The position numbers and the translations under genes are program-made. From contig NZ_JACZCQ010000008.1 in the NCBI RefSeq assembly GCF_014904705.1, positions 62,001 through 126,000 on the forward strand: a stretch of 64,000 nucleotides of DNA, read 5' to 3'. The notes under the pieces are model-generated. The model had not been told where the DNA came from. It did not search any database and saw nothing but the letters and a program-made list of their open reading frames with translations. The DNA is from Nisaea sediminum (GTDB taxonomy: Bacteria; Pseudomonadota; Alphaproteobacteria; Thalassobaculales; Thalassobaculaceae). Shown here piece by piece: positions 17,130 to 26,246 of the stretch (the first letter of the stretch is position 1; every line of letters starts with the position of its first letter).

Positions 17130-17882
17130 ATGAAAGCTTCCCCCGTTTGCACATATGACGGCGAAAACTGGCTCCCGGGCCCGCTCGCCAAGGGACCGTT
17201 TCCGGGCCTGCATGGCGGTGTCTCCGGCGGGCTGCTCGCGGCGGCGATGGAGCGGCAGGCAGCCGAGCTCGGCGCCGGCGACGGCCTGCAGATGTCGCTC
17301 TCGCTTCTGCGCCCGACCCCGATGGCGCCGATCCAGGTCTCCGTCCGCACGCTCCGGCAGGGGCGGCGGTCGCTCCAGCTCTCCGCCGAGCTCACCTCGG
17401 AAGGCAAACTCTGCGCCGCGGCGTCAGGGTTGTTTCTGACCGCGGAGCCGCTCTCCTTCATCCCAGAACGGGACCTGATCCCGGCCGAAGTCGGCGGCGA
17501 ACCCTTCCATGTCGGCCACGTCACCGACGCGCCCTGGTTCTTCGAGGCCTGCGAGATGCGCCGCGAAGCGGGCGGGCGGATCTGGATGCGGCACCGCAAT
17601 CCGGTGGTCGAGGATATGGGCGGCCTCGCGCGCGTGCTCTCGCTCGCCGACTGGGCAACCGGCCTCTCGCGTCCGGACTGGGTCGACCGGAACCGGGTGA
17701 TGTTCCCGAACCCGGAAATCACCATCCATCTCCAGCGTCCGATCGAGGGAGAGTGGCTGGCGGTTGACTCCCAGCCGCACTGGAACGCGAACGGCCTCGG
17801 GATCACCACGAGCGATCTTTACGACACGAAGGGCTATCTCGGCCGCGCGACCCAGCCGGTGGTGCTCGCGGTGATGGAGTAG
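17130..17882 (+). CDS. Acyl-CoA thioesterase domain-containing protein (double hotdog, TesB-like)
   Basis: A 250-residue protein with two hotdog-like halves. The N-terminal half carries GLHGGVSGGLLAAAMERQA (typical hotdog helix) and MSLSLLRPTPMAPIQV; the second half carries VLSLADWATGL and a C-terminal HWNANGLGITTSDLYDTKG. This matches the 'thioesterase family protein' group that includes acyl-CoA thioesterase II-like enzymes. The exact substrate is unknown. The ATG at 17130 follows GGGGGAAG by about 10 bp. It lies between two copies of the palindromic element. Confidence 0.82.
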   Translation: MKASPVCTYDGENWLPGPLAKGPFPGLHGGVSGGLLAAAMERQAAELGAGDGLQMSLSLLRPTPMAPIQVSVRTLRQGRRSLQLSAELTSEGKLCAAASGLFLTAEPLSFIPERDLIPAEVGGEPFHVGHVTDAPWFFEACEMRREAGGRIWMRHRNPVVEDMGGLARVLSLADWATGLSRPDWVDRNRVMFPNPEITIHLQRPIEGEWLAVDSQPHWNANGLGITTSDLYDTKGYLGRATQPVVLAVME

Positions 17883-17909
17883 CGTTTCACTCGCTTGCAA
17901 TTAAAACGG

Positions 17910-17993
17910 TCGTCATCCCCACGCAAGTGGGACTCAGAGATCGTAGGGTCGAACCCGTCTTCCCTGGGTCCCCGCGTTCGGGGGAATGACGAC
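17910..17993. repeat. Intergenic palindromic element, copy 2
   Basis: About 84 bp with outer inverted ends TCGTCATCCCC and GGGGAATGACGA, inner hairpins CCCCACGCAAGTGGG and CCCCGCGTTCGGGG, and the shared internal word CTGGGTCC. It lies between the convergent thioesterase and amidase genes. Confidence 0.7.
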
Positions 17994-18012
17994 GTTGTTT
18001 GGGGGATGTTTT

Positions 18013-18735
18013 TTATGCGCTCTTCAGCGCCGCATGGACTTCGAGAATACGGGCTGCCGTTGCTGGCGTCAGCGCTCCGCAAAGGTCGGATGGCAGCCAG
18101 CGCCTTTGAAACGCAAGCAGGACATTGCGCGCAGGGCCGGACATGACAGGCGTCTCCGGCGCTGCGTAACCGATCTCTGTCAGCATCCGCATCGCTTTCT
18201 CGAAAGGCAACTCCTGATCACCGGACGTATCCCGTTCCGGCCAGAGCCCGACCCCGTTCGTCGCGAGACCGGCCCAGTCGAACAGTTCGCCCGGGTCCTC
18301 CTTGCGCTCCGGCGCCACGTCGGAATGGCCGAGCACGCACGACGGTGGGATCGGATGGCGTGCAAGGATGTCGCGGCAAAGCGCCGTCAGGCTTTCCATC
18401 TGCCGCGCCGGGAACGGCCGGTAGCCGAACTGGTGGCCCGGATTGACCAGCTCGATGCCGATGGAGCGGGCATTGATGTCCGTCGCACCCGCCCAGCAGG
18501 CGACCCCCGCATGCCAGGCCCGGCGTTCCTCCGCGACCATGCGCCAGCAGGTGCCGTCCTCGTCGATCAGGTAATGCGCGCTGACCTTCGCGTTCGCGTC
18601 CGTCAGCCGGTCAAGCGCCGCGTCGGCGCTCTTCATCCCGGTATAGTGCAGCAGCAGGATATCGACGGCGGTTCCGCCCGGACGCGCATCGTTATTGGGA
18701 GACGGCCGTTCGATAATGGAGAGAGCGTCCGTCAT
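18013..18735 (-). CDS. N-acetylmuramoyl-L-alanine amidase (AmpD-like, amidase_2)
   Basis: A 240-residue zinc amidase that cleaves the MurNAc-L-Ala bond in muropeptide recycling or wall turnover. Zinc ligands are visible in DILLLHYTGM (His) and LGHSDVAPERKEDPG (His and Asp), with the RAWHAG motif between. A C-terminal segment of about 60 residues (GPARNVLLAFQRRWLPS) resembles a peptidoglycan-binding domain. There is no signal peptide, so it is probably cytosolic like AmpD. It follows the EamA transporter gene by 7 bp. Confidence 0.9.
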   Translation of the reverse strand: MTDALSIIERPSPNNDARPGGTAVDILLLHYTGMKSADAALDRLTDANAKVSAHYLIDEDGTCWRMVAEERRAWHAGVACWAGATDINARSIGIELVNPGHQFGYRPFPARQMESLTALCRDILARHPIPPSCVLGHSDVAPERKEDPGELFDWAGLATNGVGLWPERDTSGDQELPFEKAMRMLTEIGYAAPETPVMSGPARNVLLAFQRRWLPSDLCGALTPATAARILEVHAALKSA

Positions 18736-18742
18736 GCGGCCC

Positions 18743-19615
18743 CTAGCTTTCGGCTTCCACTTTCGCCTTGGTCTTGCCGCCCGTCGTGACGGCGCCGACC
18801 CCGACGATTGTAAGCGCGGCGCCGGTCAGCTGGAAGGCGTCCATATGCTCGCCGAGGAAGACGATCCCGGACGCGGCGCCGACGAGCGGGGCGAGAATGG
18901 TGAGCGGCATGGTCTGCGAGACGTCGTATTTCTGCAGGATCCGGTACCAGAGGCCGTAACCGAAGACGGTCACCCCGACCGCCATGTAGACCACTCCGCC
19001 CCAGCCGGCGAGCCCGGCATTCTGTAGCGCTTCCCAATGTCCGTCCTCGATCACGAGAGAGGCGGAGAGGATCATCGGCGCGGCCAGTGTGGCCATCCAG
19101 GCATTCAGCACGAAGGGATTTACCGCGCCCATCCATTTCACCTGGATATGGGCAAGGCCCCAGAGCAGGGAGGCGATGATGACGAGGCCGAGATCGAACA
19201 GGCTGCTTGAGGTCTTGGGCGCACCGGCGAGCATGGCGACGCCGGTGAATGCAATGGCGATCCCGAGGATTTGCTTCTTGTTCGGCCGTTCCCGGAAGAA
19301 GATCACCGCAAGAATGACGGCGAACGGCACCTGGATCTGAGCCGCGATCGCCGCGAGTGACGCGTCCGTGCCCTTGAGGCCGGTAAACATGAAGGCGAAG
19401 TGCAGGACGCCGAGGGTGACCGAAAGCGCGAAGATGTGCGCGAACTTCATGCCCTGCGGTTTCAGGAATGGGATCAGCAGAATGGCGGTCAGAAGATAGC
19501 GCAGGCCGATGAGCATCATCGGCGGGAACTCGGCCATCGCCAGTTTGCCGAGGGCGAAATTCATTCCCCAGACGACCATGACGATGACGCCGACCAGAAT
19601 GTCGAGTGGCTTCAT
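18743..19615 (-). CDS. EamA-family (DMT superfamily) transporter
   Basis: A 290-residue inner-membrane protein with about ten hydrophobic helices in two EamA repeats (GVIVMVVWGMNFALGKLAM begins the first; LGLVIIASLLWGLAHIQVKW the second). Members export amino acids or metabolites; the substrate is unknown. Start at 19615 (MKPLDILVG) overlaps the ABC-F stop by 4 bp (ATGA), so translation is coupled. The internal hydrophobic ILAPLVGAASGIVFLGEHM is a family signature. Confidence 0.9.
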   Translation of the reverse strand: MKPLDILVGVIVMVVWGMNFALGKLAMAEFPPMMLIGLRYLLTAILLIPFLKPQGMKFAHIFALSVTLGVLHFAFMFTGLKGTDASLAAIAAQIQVPFAVILAVIFFRERPNKKQILGIAIAFTGVAMLAGAPKTSSSLFDLGLVIIASLLWGLAHIQVKWMGAVNPFVLNAWMATLAAPMILSASLVIEDGHWEALQNAGLAGWGGVVYMAVGVTVFGYGLWYRILQKYDVSQTMPLTILAPLVGAASGIVFLGEHMDAFQLTGAALTIVGVGAVTTGGKTKAKVEAES

Positions 19616-21471
19616 GAAGCGCGTGCTTTCTCCAGATCTTCGCGCATTTCCTCCAACTCGAGCCATTGTGTCTCGGCATCGTCGAGTTCGGCCTGGGCCG
19701 CCGCGAGCCGTTCGCTGGTTTTCTGGAAGCTGCCGGGATCCTTCGTAAAAAGATCCGGATCGGCGAGTTTTCCTTCCAGTGCGGCGATCTCCTTGCCCAG
19801 CTTTTCGATTTGGCCGGGCAGCATTTCGAGCGCGCGCTGATCCTTGTAGCTCAGTTTCGTCTTCGCCTGCGCCGGTTTCTCGGGCTGGGCGGCGGGTTTG
19901 CTTTCTTTCTTCTTCGGCGCGGATGGCGCTTCGGGTTCTTCCCGGTTGCGCAGCGCCGCATAGTCGCTGAACCCGCCGACAAACTCCTCGATCCTGCCGT
20001 CGCCCTCGACGGCGATGACCGAGGTCACGACGCGGTCGAGAAAGTCGCGGTCATGACTGACCAGGATGATGGTGCCGTCATAGTCCGCGAGCACTTCCTG
20101 CAGCAGATCGAGGGTCTCGATATCGAGGTCGTTGGTCGGCTCGTCGAGCACCAGCAGGTTGTGCGGGGCGGCGAAGAGTTTCGCCAGCAGCAGACGGTTG
20201 CGTTCGCCGCCGGAGAGATTCTTGACGTGCGCGCGGGCCTGCCGTTCCTCGAAGAGGAAGTCGCGGAGATAGGAGACCACGTGCTTCGGCTTGCCGTGCA
20301 CGAAGATGGTGTCGCCGCCGCCAGGACAGAGGGTCGACCAGAGCGTCGCCTCGCCGTCCAGCGTCTCCCGGTACTGGTCGAAATAGACCGTCTCGACGCC
20401 GAAGCCGACGCGGACCCGACCCTTGTCCGGCTTTTCCTCGCCGATCAGCATCTTCAGCAGCGTCGTCTTGCCCGCGCCGTTCGCGCCGACAAGGCCGATG
20501 CGGTCGCCGCGCCGGACGATGGTGGAGAAGTCCGTGGCGATCTTCTTCTCGCCGCCGTCCGGCAGCGGAAAGGATTTCGAGATGTGGTTCGCCTCTATTA
20601 CGAGCTGGCTGCCGCCCTCGGCGTCGCCGACGCTCATATTCACGAGGCCCGGACGCTTGATCCGTTCCGCCCGCTCGCGGCGCATGCCGAGCAGGGTGCG
20701 CACGCGGCCCATATTGCGTTTGCGCCGGGCGGTCAGCCCCTCGCGAAGCCAGCGGGTCTCCTCGGCGATCTGCTTGTTGAGCCGCCGCTGGGTCGCTTCC
20801 TCGTCGGCCAGCACCTTGTCCGCCCAGTCGGGGAAGGCCGCGAAGCCCTCGGAGTTGCGGCGCACCTCGCCGCGGTCGATCCAATAGGTCCGGTTGGAGA
20901 GCTTGCTGAGGAAGGTCCGGTCGTGGCTGATCAGCAGGATGCCGCCCTTGAAATTGGCCAGTTCCTCTTCCAGCCATTCGATGGTCGGCAAGTCGAGATG
21001 GTTGGTCGGCTCGTCAAGCAGCAGGACATCCGGTTCCGAGACGAGAGCACGGGCGAGGGCGACGCGGCGCGACTCGCCGCCGGAGAGACCGTCGGTCGTT
21101 CGCTCCCCGTCGATGCCGAGATGCGCCATGACGGCATCGACCAGATATTCCGCCGGGTGATCCCCGGGTGCAGAGGCGAGGCCGCCGGCGACGTGCTCGC
21201 GGATCGGGATGCCCTTCGGCAGCGGCGGGTCCTGCGGCAGATAGGAGATTTTGGCGCCCGGCTGGACGAAGCGCTCGCCCTGGTCGAGATCGATCTGCCC
21301 CGCGAGGCATTTCAGCAGGGTCGACTTGCCGGAGCCGTTGCGGCCGACAAGGCAGATGCGCTCGCCCTTGGCAACGGTGACGTCGGCATTCTCGAACAGG
21401 ATACGCTCACCCAGGGTCAGGCGCGCGCCCCGGAGCGCCACGATGGGCGGGGCGGAAGAGGCTCGGGCCAT
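19612..21471 (-). CDS. ABC-F family ATPase (Uup-type)
   Basis: A 619-residue soluble protein with two ABC cassettes and no membrane domain; such proteins act on ribosomes or, for Uup, in genome stability and ribosome biogenesis. The Walker A motifs are GRNGSGKST and GANGAGKTT, and the signatures are LSGGESRR and LSGGERNR. The Walker B motifs are VLLLDEPTNHLD and LLVLDEPTNDLD. The C-terminal 90 residues form a charged coiled coil (LEMLPGQIEKLGKEIAALEG), as in Uup. Spaced 3 bp from the TerB/DnaJ gene upstream. Confidence 0.93.
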   Translation of the reverse strand: MARASSAPPIVALRGARLTLGERILFENADVTVAKGERICLVGRNGSGKSTLLKCLAGQIDLDQGERFVQPGAKISYLPQDPPLPKGIPIREHVAGGLASAPGDHPAEYLVDAVMAHLGIDGERTTDGLSGGESRRVALARALVSEPDVLLLDEPTNHLDLPTIEWLEEELANFKGGILLISHDRTFLSKLSNRTYWIDRGEVRRNSEGFAAFPDWADKVLADEEATQRRLNKQIAEETRWLREGLTARRKRNMGRVRTLLGMRRERAERIKRPGLVNMSVGDAEGGSQLVIEANHISKSFPLPDGGEKKIATDFSTIVRRGDRIGLVGANGAGKTTLLKMLIGEEKPDKGRVRVGFGVETVYFDQYRETLDGEATLWSTLCPGGGDTIFVHGKPKHVVSYLRDFLFEERQARAHVKNLSGGERNRLLLAKLFAAPHNLLVLDEPTNDLDIETLDLLQEVLADYDGTIILVSHDRDFLDRVVTSVIAVEGDGRIEEFVGGFSDYAALRNREEPEAPSAPKKKESKPAAQPEKPAQAKTKLSYKDQRALEMLPGQIEKLGKEIAALEGKLADPDLFTKDPGSFQKTSERLAAAQAELDDAETQWLELEEMREDLEKARAS

Positions 21472-21474
21472 GGT

Positions 21475-22218
21475 CTATCTGATGCCGCGCTGTTTTGCGA
21501 TGCGGTCATAAGCGGCGTTGATCGCGGCCATCTTTTCCGTCGCCGCGTCGACGAATTCCTCCGGCAGGCCCTCGGCGATGAGCCGGTCCGGGTGATGCTC
21601 TCGGATCAGGGTGCGGTAGACCCGCTTGATCTCGGCCTCGTCCGCATCGTGCGAGATGCCGAGCACGCTGTAGGGATCTTCCGCGTCCTTGTCGCCGGCG
21701 ACCGCGCGGATGCGCTGAAAGGCGATCTCGTCGAACCCGAAGATCTCGGCGACCCGTTCCAGATAGGCGAGTTCGTTCTGGTGCACCACGCCGTCCGCCT
21801 TGGCGATGTGGAACAGGCTGAGCAGCAATTCCTCGAGCACCGGAGAACCGGGATTGAACAGCCGCGCGATCTGCTGCGCGTAGATCTCGAAACCCTCGAC
21901 GTCGCGGCGGGCCATGTCCCAGACCCGGCCGACATTGCGGATCTCCTCCTGCGGGATGTGAAAGACCTCACGGAAGGCGGCGATCTCGTCGCGGGTGACC
22001 ACGCCGTCGGCCTTTGCCATTTTCGCACTGAGGACGACGACACCGATGGTGAAGGCGATCTTGCGGGTTGCCGCCTGCTCGTCCTTCTCGTTCTTCGGAG
22101 CGTCATTGCCGGCGAAACGGTCGACGGCATGACCCGCCACCGCGCCCAGCAAGGCCCCGATCGGACCGCCAAGTGCGAGACCGGCCGTCCCCCCGATGAT
22201 TTTTCCCCAGATACTCAC
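21475..22218 (-). CDS. TerB/DjlA-like co-chaperone with C-terminal J domain
   Basis: A 247-residue protein. It has an N-terminal Gly/Ala-rich hydrophobic segment (IIGGTAGLALGGPIGALLGA), a central TerB-type helical domain (two KADGVV motifs at about 65 and 136) and a C-terminal J domain with the HPD motif in IREHHPDRL. This is the DjlA layout, a membrane-anchored DnaK co-chaperone. The GTG at 22218 (VSIWGKIIGG) is chosen because homologues start at this point. The frame is open to 22500, but that stretch overlaps the opposite-strand promoter and gene. Confidence 0.85.
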   Translation of the reverse strand: MSIWGKIIGGTAGLALGGPIGALLGAVAGHAVDRFAGNDAPKNEKDEQAATRKIAFTIGVVVLSAKMAKADGVVTRDEIAAFREVFHIPQEEIRNVGRVWDMARRDVEGFEIYAQQIARLFNPGSPVLEELLLSLFHIAKADGVVHQNELAYLERVAEIFGFDEIAFQRIRAVAGDKDAEDPYSVLGISHDADEAEIKRVYRTLIREHHPDRLIAEGLPEEFVDAATEKMAAINAAYDRIAKQRGIR

Positions 22219-22414
22219 GTTCGACGCCCGGCTGCCTGGAATAGTCCTAACTCTGGAACACAGGTGGAACATGTCGGCTGAAGGGATATCCGTCAACAGG
22301 CAGTCACCGGAGGTCTGCCATGCCGCAGCGGCGGCCCCTTGCTGGCTTCTGGCAAGGGGGAGTAGGTTGCTGCAAACAACCAGCCAATCCAAACCAAGAG
22401 CGGAGACCGCCAGG

Positions 22415-23818
22415 ATGAACGTGGACGCGAATCCCGTGGATGAAAAGACCCGAGCGGCGGCACTCGACGCGCTGAAGCAGATCTTCGGGGACCGTTTCAC
22501 GACCGCCGAGGCGGTTCGTCACCAGCACGGCAAGGACGAAAGCTATCATGCGCCGATGGCGCCCGATGCCGTGGTCTTCGCGGAGACCGAGGACGAGATT
22601 TCCCAGGCGGTCACGGTCTGCAACCGGCTCGGCTTTCCGGTTATCCCGTTCGGCACCGGTACCTCTCTCGAAGGTCACGTCGCGGCAATGAAGGGCGGGG
22701 TGACGATCGATACGTCGCTCATGGACAGGATCATTTCGGTCAACGCGGAGGATCTCGACGTTGTCGTGCAGCCCGGCGTGACGCGCAAGCAGCTGAACGA
22801 ACATCTGCGCGATACCGGTCTGTTCTTCCCGATCGATCCCGGCGCCGACGCCTCGATCGGCGGCATGACCGCAACCCGTGCGTCCGGCACCAATGCGGTC
22901 CGCTACGGCACGATGCGGGAGAACGTGATCTCGCTCCGTGTCGTCACGCCGAGCGGCGAGGTGATCCGCACGTCCCGTCGCGCCCGCAAGAGTTCGGCGG
23001 GGTATGACCTGACGCGGCTCTTCGTCGGTTCGGAAGGGACGCTCGGAGTCATCACCGAGATCACGCTCAAGGTCTATGGCATTCCGGAGGCGATCTCCTC
23101 CGCCGTCTGCCAGTTCGACACGATGGAAGGGGCGGTTGATTCCGTCATCACCACGATCCATGCCGGCGTTCCCGTCGCGCGAATGGAGCTCCTCGACGAG
23201 GTGCAAATGGGCGCCTGCATCGATTATTCGAAGCTTGAAGGATATCAGCCCAAGCCGACCATCTTCTTCGAGTTCCACGGCAGCGAAGCCGGCGTGAAGG
23301 AGCAGGCGGAGACGGTCGAGGGCATCACCTCCGAGTTCGGCGGTTCCTCGTTCCAGTGGGCGACACGGACCGAGGATCGCAACGTGCTCTGGCAGGCACG
23401 GCACGATGCCTATTACGCGGCGCTGGCCCAGCGGCCAGGTGCGCAGGGCTGGCCGACCGACGTCTGCGTGCCGGTCTCGCGGCTCGCCGAATGTATCCGC
23501 GAGACGAAAGCGGATCTCGAGGAAACCGGGCTGTATGCGCCGCTGGTCGGCCATGTCGGCGACGGGAACTTTCACCTCGTCTACATCATCGATCCCGAGA
23601 ATCCGGATGAGATGGGCCGGGCGAAGGCACATAGCGAACGGATGGTCCGCCGGGCACTGGCGATGGACGGAACCTGTACCGGGGAGCACGGCGTCGGCTA
23701 CGGCAAGATGCCGTATCTCGAGGAGGAGCATGGGGCCGCGCTCAATCTGATGCGCGCGCTGAAGCAGGCGGTGGATCCGAACAACATCATGAACCCGGGC
23801 AAGATCGTCCGGGTTTGA
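22415..23818 (+). CDS. FAD-binding oxidoreductase, D-lactate dehydrogenase (cytochrome)/GlcD type
   Basis: A 467-residue PCMH-type flavoprotein. The FAD-binding N-half includes VIPFGTGTSLEGHVAAMKGG and PGADASIGGMTATRASGTNA, with VGSEGTLGVITEITLK. The C-half has the FAD-oxidase C domain with the catalytic-site motif GHVGDGNFHL and the end VDPNNIMNPGKIV. Family members oxidise D-lactate or glycolate and pass electrons to cytochrome c or quinone. Start at 22415 is preceded by CCAGG; the frame is open upstream without coding character. Confidence 0.93.
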   Translation: MNVDANPVDEKTRAAALDALKQIFGDRFTTAEAVRHQHGKDESYHAPMAPDAVVFAETEDEISQAVTVCNRLGFPVIPFGTGTSLEGHVAAMKGGVTIDTSLMDRIISVNAEDLDVVVQPGVTRKQLNEHLRDTGLFFPIDPGADASIGGMTATRASGTNAVRYGTMRENVISLRVVTPSGEVIRTSRRARKSSAGYDLTRLFVGSEGTLGVITEITLKVYGIPEAISSAVCQFDTMEGAVDSVITTIHAGVPVARMELLDEVQMGACIDYSKLEGYQPKPTIFFEFHGSEAGVKEQAETVEGITSEFGGSSFQWATRTEDRNVLWQARHDAYYAALAQRPGAQGWPTDVCVPVSRLAECIRETKADLEETGLYAPLVGHVGDGNFHLVYIIDPENPDEMGRAKAHSERMVRRALAMDGTCTGEHGVGYGKMPYLEEEHGAALNLMRALKQAVDPNNIMNPGKIVRV

Positions 23819-23837
23819 GGTCTGACAAGGATGTGAG

Positions 23838-26153
23838 CTAGGCCGTCGCCGTGGCGCTGTCGCTTTCCCGTTGCTCGGAGGGGGGATAGGCGCGCACGCG
23901 GTCGGCCGGCAGATGGATGCGGATAATCGTCCAGGAGCCCTGCTCACTCATGAGCGTGATGGTTCCGCCGTGCAATTCGGTCAGATTGCGTGCGAGCGAC
24001 AGTCCGAGGCCGACGCCGCCATAGCGCCTTGAAAGCGCCTGTTCGGCCTGCTGGAACGGTTCCATCACACGCTCCAGATCCTCCGGCGATATGCCGACGC
24101 CGGTGTCCTCGACCTCGATGTTGATCCCGCCGTCATCTGCCAGAAGCGCCCGCATATGGATGGTTCCGCCGCGCGGGGTGAACTTCACCGAATTGATCAG
24201 CAGATTGATCAAGACCTGACGCAACCTTGTCTCGTCTCCGAAGAGTGCGGGGAGGTCGCCCGGGATATCGAGCTTCAGATCGAGACTGGCCTCGGCCACC
24301 CGGTCGCCCAGCATGCGAGCGCAGGATTTCAGCATCCGGCGGATGTCGATCACGCCTTCGTCGAGTTTCACGAAGCCCGCCTCGATGCGAGAGATGTCGA
24401 GCAAGTCGTTCAGAACCGTAAGCAGATGCTTGCCGGTTTCGTTGATGTCCTTCGCGTAGTCGAGATACCGGTCGTTCTCCATCTTTCCGAAGAGTTGACC
24501 GGTTAGAATCTCGGAGAAACCGATGATCGCGTTCAGCGGAGTGCGCAGCTCGTGGCTCATATTGGCCAGAAAGGCGCTCTTCGTTCTGTTGGCGAGATCG
24601 GCTTCGTTGATGGCGTCGAGCAGCTGGTTGCGGCGCTCGAGTTCACCGGTAATGTCGGTCCCGGTACCTCGATATCCTGTCAGAACGCCTTTGTCGAAAA
24701 CCGGTGTGCCGCTGATCCGCTCGTAACGGCGTTCGCCGTCGGGGCCGACGCGTGCATATTCGAAGTTCCGGAACGGGGCATGAGCGTCGATCTGGGCGCG
24801 GTGATTATTCCATTCGTTTTCCCGACCGGCATTCCATTCCAGCCGCTCATACTGGAAATGCGAGGTGCCGAGGCGCGAAAGCGGAGATTCGCCGCTAACG
24901 GCCTCGAAACGGTCGGAGAGTTCGGTCAGGCGCAGATCCGGGTCCGACTCCCAGAACCAGTCGGAAGAAATCGCGGCGATATCCCTGAACCGGCGTTCGC
25001 TGTTCTTCAAAGCGATCCGCGCGCGGCGGCGATACAGGTGGTTGATGACCAGCATCGCGATCAATGCGGTCTCAAACAGGATGAAGAGTGCCCCGACCCA
25101 GATAACGCGAATGTCCAGACCGGCGAATTTCGCTTCGTTGTTGAAGCGGATCGCCCCCTCGGGAACGCCATCCTCTTCGAGTCCGAAACGTTTCACCGCA
25201 TCCATGTCGACGAGGTAGCGGTTCGGGCTCTTGAGAAGCACGGGGATATCCTTGACGGGAGTGCCGCTGAGGATCTGTGATGCCATCAATGCCGCCGCTT
25301 TGCCCTGCTCGAAATGGCTGACGACATATCCGCCGACGGGGCCATCTCCGGGTTGAAACGGTATCGGGTGGAAAAACGGAGCTCTCAGATTGACGGCGAG
25401 CATATCCATGATCTGAGAGCGGGAGCGCGATCGACCTGTGTAGTCCCTGTAGGCCGATACCAGCAGCACAGGATCGGTCGGTTCGAGATTCGCCAGCGAC
25501 AGGGCCAGATCCTCGTGGGTCATCTTGTCCAGCGACAGGGTGACGATCTCGAACGGAATCTGTTCCCGCGGGATCGAGGTGAGCTGGCTCATGTTCACAC
25601 GCCCGGTCGGGGTCGCATCGCCAATGGCATAAAGTTTGCGGGAACCGGGAAGCAGCCGCTTTATCAAATCTAGTGTGTTGATGAGCGAGAGTTCTTCCAC
25701 GACGCCGGTAAATTGGGGGTCGTCATTGAGCGACGCGGCTTTCGCCACATTGTTGACGCTGTGAAAGACAACCGGGAGACCCTTGATCAGGCCGTTCCGT
25801 TCCTCGAGGGCGAAATCCAAAGCGTTGTCGTCGCCAACAATCACAAGGTCGTAGGGCTCGACCGCTCCAAGTTTGGCGACAAGGCTCTCCCGGAACACCC
25901 GCCCGTAAACGGCAGAACCAAGCCGCTTGGTGTCCATAAATTCGACGTCGATAAGCGGCTGAGTGCCGCCTTTCAGGAAATCGTCGAAGCCTGCGCGTAT
26001 CCCTTCGATCTGCTTGGGGACGCTGTGGAATCCCAAGTGATAGGAGCTGATGAAGAGTATGCGTTTGTCATGCAAGACCGTTGCGTGCGCAGCCGTTGCC
26101 GCCACGATCGCCATCATGACCAGTACTGCGAACCTGAGAATTCGTTCGCGCAT
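23838..26153 (-). CDS. Sensor histidine kinase with extracytoplasmic ABC substrate-binding-like domain
   Basis: 771 residues. Signal/anchor at about 1-24, then a periplasmic domain at about 30-335 of the ABC substrate-binding (PF04392-like) type (KRILFISSYHLGFHSVPKQI, YDLVIVGDDNALDFA). A single TM follows at 349-371, then a PAS domain at about 385-505 and HisKA with His534 in NMSHELRTPLNAIIGF. The HATPase has N-box NLLINSVKFTP, G1 VEDTGVGI and G2 GGVGLGL. Having no receiver domain, it must signal to a separate regulator, and none is adjacent. The substrate-binding module suggests direct ligand sensing. Neighbours are an FAD oxidase (convergent) and a serine hydrolase (same strand, 93 bp upstream). 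Confidence 0.92.
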   Translation of the reverse strand: MRERILRFAVLVMMAIVAATAAHATVLHDKRILFISSYHLGFHSVPKQIEGIRAGFDDFLKGGTQPLIDVEFMDTKRLGSAVYGRVFRESLVAKLGAVEPYDLVIVGDDNALDFALEERNGLIKGLPVVFHSVNNVAKAASLNDDPQFTGVVEELSLINTLDLIKRLLPGSRKLYAIGDATPTGRVNMSQLTSIPREQIPFEIVTLSLDKMTHEDLALSLANLEPTDPVLLVSAYRDYTGRSRSRSQIMDMLAVNLRAPFFHPIPFQPGDGPVGGYVVSHFEQGKAAALMASQILSGTPVKDIPVLLKSPNRYLVDMDAVKRFGLEEDGVPEGAIRFNNEAKFAGLDIRVIWVGALFILFETALIAMLVINHLYRRRARIALKNSERRFRDIAAISSDWFWESDPDLRLTELSDRFEAVSGESPLSRLGTSHFQYERLEWNAGRENEWNNHRAQIDAHAPFRNFEYARVGPDGERRYERISGTPVFDKGVLTGYRGTGTDITGELERRNQLLDAINEADLANRTKSAFLANMSHELRTPLNAIIGFSEILTGQLFGKMENDRYLDYAKDINETGKHLLTVLNDLLDISRIEAGFVKLDEGVIDIRRMLKSCARMLGDRVAEASLDLKLDIPGDLPALFGDETRLRQVLINLLINSVKFTPRGGTIHMRALLADDGGINIEVEDTGVGISPEDLERVMEPFQQAEQALSRRYGGVGLGLSLARNLTELHGGTITLMSEQGSWTIIRIHLPADRVRAYPPSEQRESDSATATA

Positions 26154-26246
26154 TCAAGAGCCTTTATCAGCGGACCGGGACCGGCTTGCCGAACCGTATA
26201 ATCTGCAAACCCGCGCACATACTCCCCTGATAATATTAAAAAATGC

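Noticed and set aside
19666-22281. Very long open frame (871 codons) on the plus strand
   Set aside because: It lies antisense to the ABC-F and TerB/DnaJ genes, which carry clear family motifs. Long antisense frames are expected in G+C-rich DNA.
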